Below, piece after piece: positions 21,590-21,644 of a stretch of 21,644 bases of DNA. The stretch lies in NCBI GenBank assembly GCA_910586105.1, contig CAJUGU010000023.1:18401-40044 (forward strand), given 5' to 3'. Under the pieces are notes generated by a model. It saw only the letters and a program-made list of their open reading frames with translations, had not been told where the DNA came from and ran no database searches. The translations under genes were made by a program, and so were the position numbers. Within the stretch, counting starts at the first letter, position 1. Every line of letters begins with the position of its first letter. The stretch comes from an uncultured Eubacteriales bacterium. GTDB taxonomy: Bacteria > Bacillota > Clostridia > Oscillospirales > Butyricicoccaceae.

Positions 21590-21644
21590 TGGAGCGGATG
21601 ACGAGGCTCGAACTCGCTACCTCCACCTTGGCAAGGTGGCGCTC
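21590..21644 (-). tRNA. tRNA-Gly (GCC), 5' part outside window
   Basis: The visible part has the anticodon arm CACCTTGCCAAGGTG with anticodon GCC, the T arm GCGAG-TTCGAGC-CTCGT, the acceptor 3' strand CATCCGC, discriminator U and encoded CCA (21592-21590). The 5' acceptor strand and D arm lie beyond the right edge. Confidence 0.92.

Overview
The window is chromosomal DNA from a GC-rich member of the Firmicutes, most likely a gut-type Oscillospiraceae/Ruminococcaceae clostridium. Four things point there: the unbroken S10-spc-alpha ribosomal protein order with secY-adk-map-KOW-infA-rpmJ inside it, a clostridial-type LysA, a DUF3006 partner gene beside a ComEC-like metallo-beta-lactamase gene, and GC-rich palindromic elements in the intergenic gaps. 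I cannot name a genus from sequence alone.

Layout. Positions 1-348 (minus) hold the N-terminal part of a PAS-like sensory protein. A divergent gap (349-762) carries a promoter for each side. On the plus strand follow a 16-codon leader ORF (763-813), a membrane-anchored metallo-beta-lactamase-fold protein (810-1745), a DUF3006 protein (1742-1960), a GC-rich repeat, and a diaminopimelate decarboxylase-like gene (2166-3422) with a terminator. The convergent gap 3423-3793 holds a decayed YoaP-like fragment with its own promoter, and the terminator of the ribosomal operon.

From 20661 down to 3794 everything lies on the minus strand. In transcription order: rpsJ, rplC, rplD, rplW, rplB, rpsS, rplV, rpsC, rplP, rpmC, rpsQ, rplN, rplX, rplE, rpsN (zinc type), rpsH, rplF, rplR, rpsE, rpmD, rplO, secY, adk, map, a KOW-domain gene, infA, rpmJ, rpsM, rpsK, rpsD, rpoA, rplQ. 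Together they supply ribosomal proteins of both subunits, the SecY channel, adenylate kinase, N-terminal methionine removal, IF-1 and the RNA polymerase alpha subunit. A sigma-A type promoter (21031-21059) and a leader of about 360 nt precede rpsJ. Upstream of it lies the end of a tRNA operon, tRNA-Gly(GCC, cut by the window edge) then tRNA-Cys(GCA), closed by its own terminator.

The genes are standard; the unusual content lies between them. Most genes in the cluster are packed within about 25 nt or overlap, but the longest gaps (rpsJ/rplC, rpsN/rpsH, secY/adk, rpmJ/rpsM, rpoA/rplQ) hold hairpin arrays, an internal promoter with two dyads, related GC-rich repeats and, directly after rpsJ and in its frame, a 51-codon stop-free stretch that reads like protein. 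I found no CRISPR array, transposase, phage gene or defence system, and no clear new multi-gene system.
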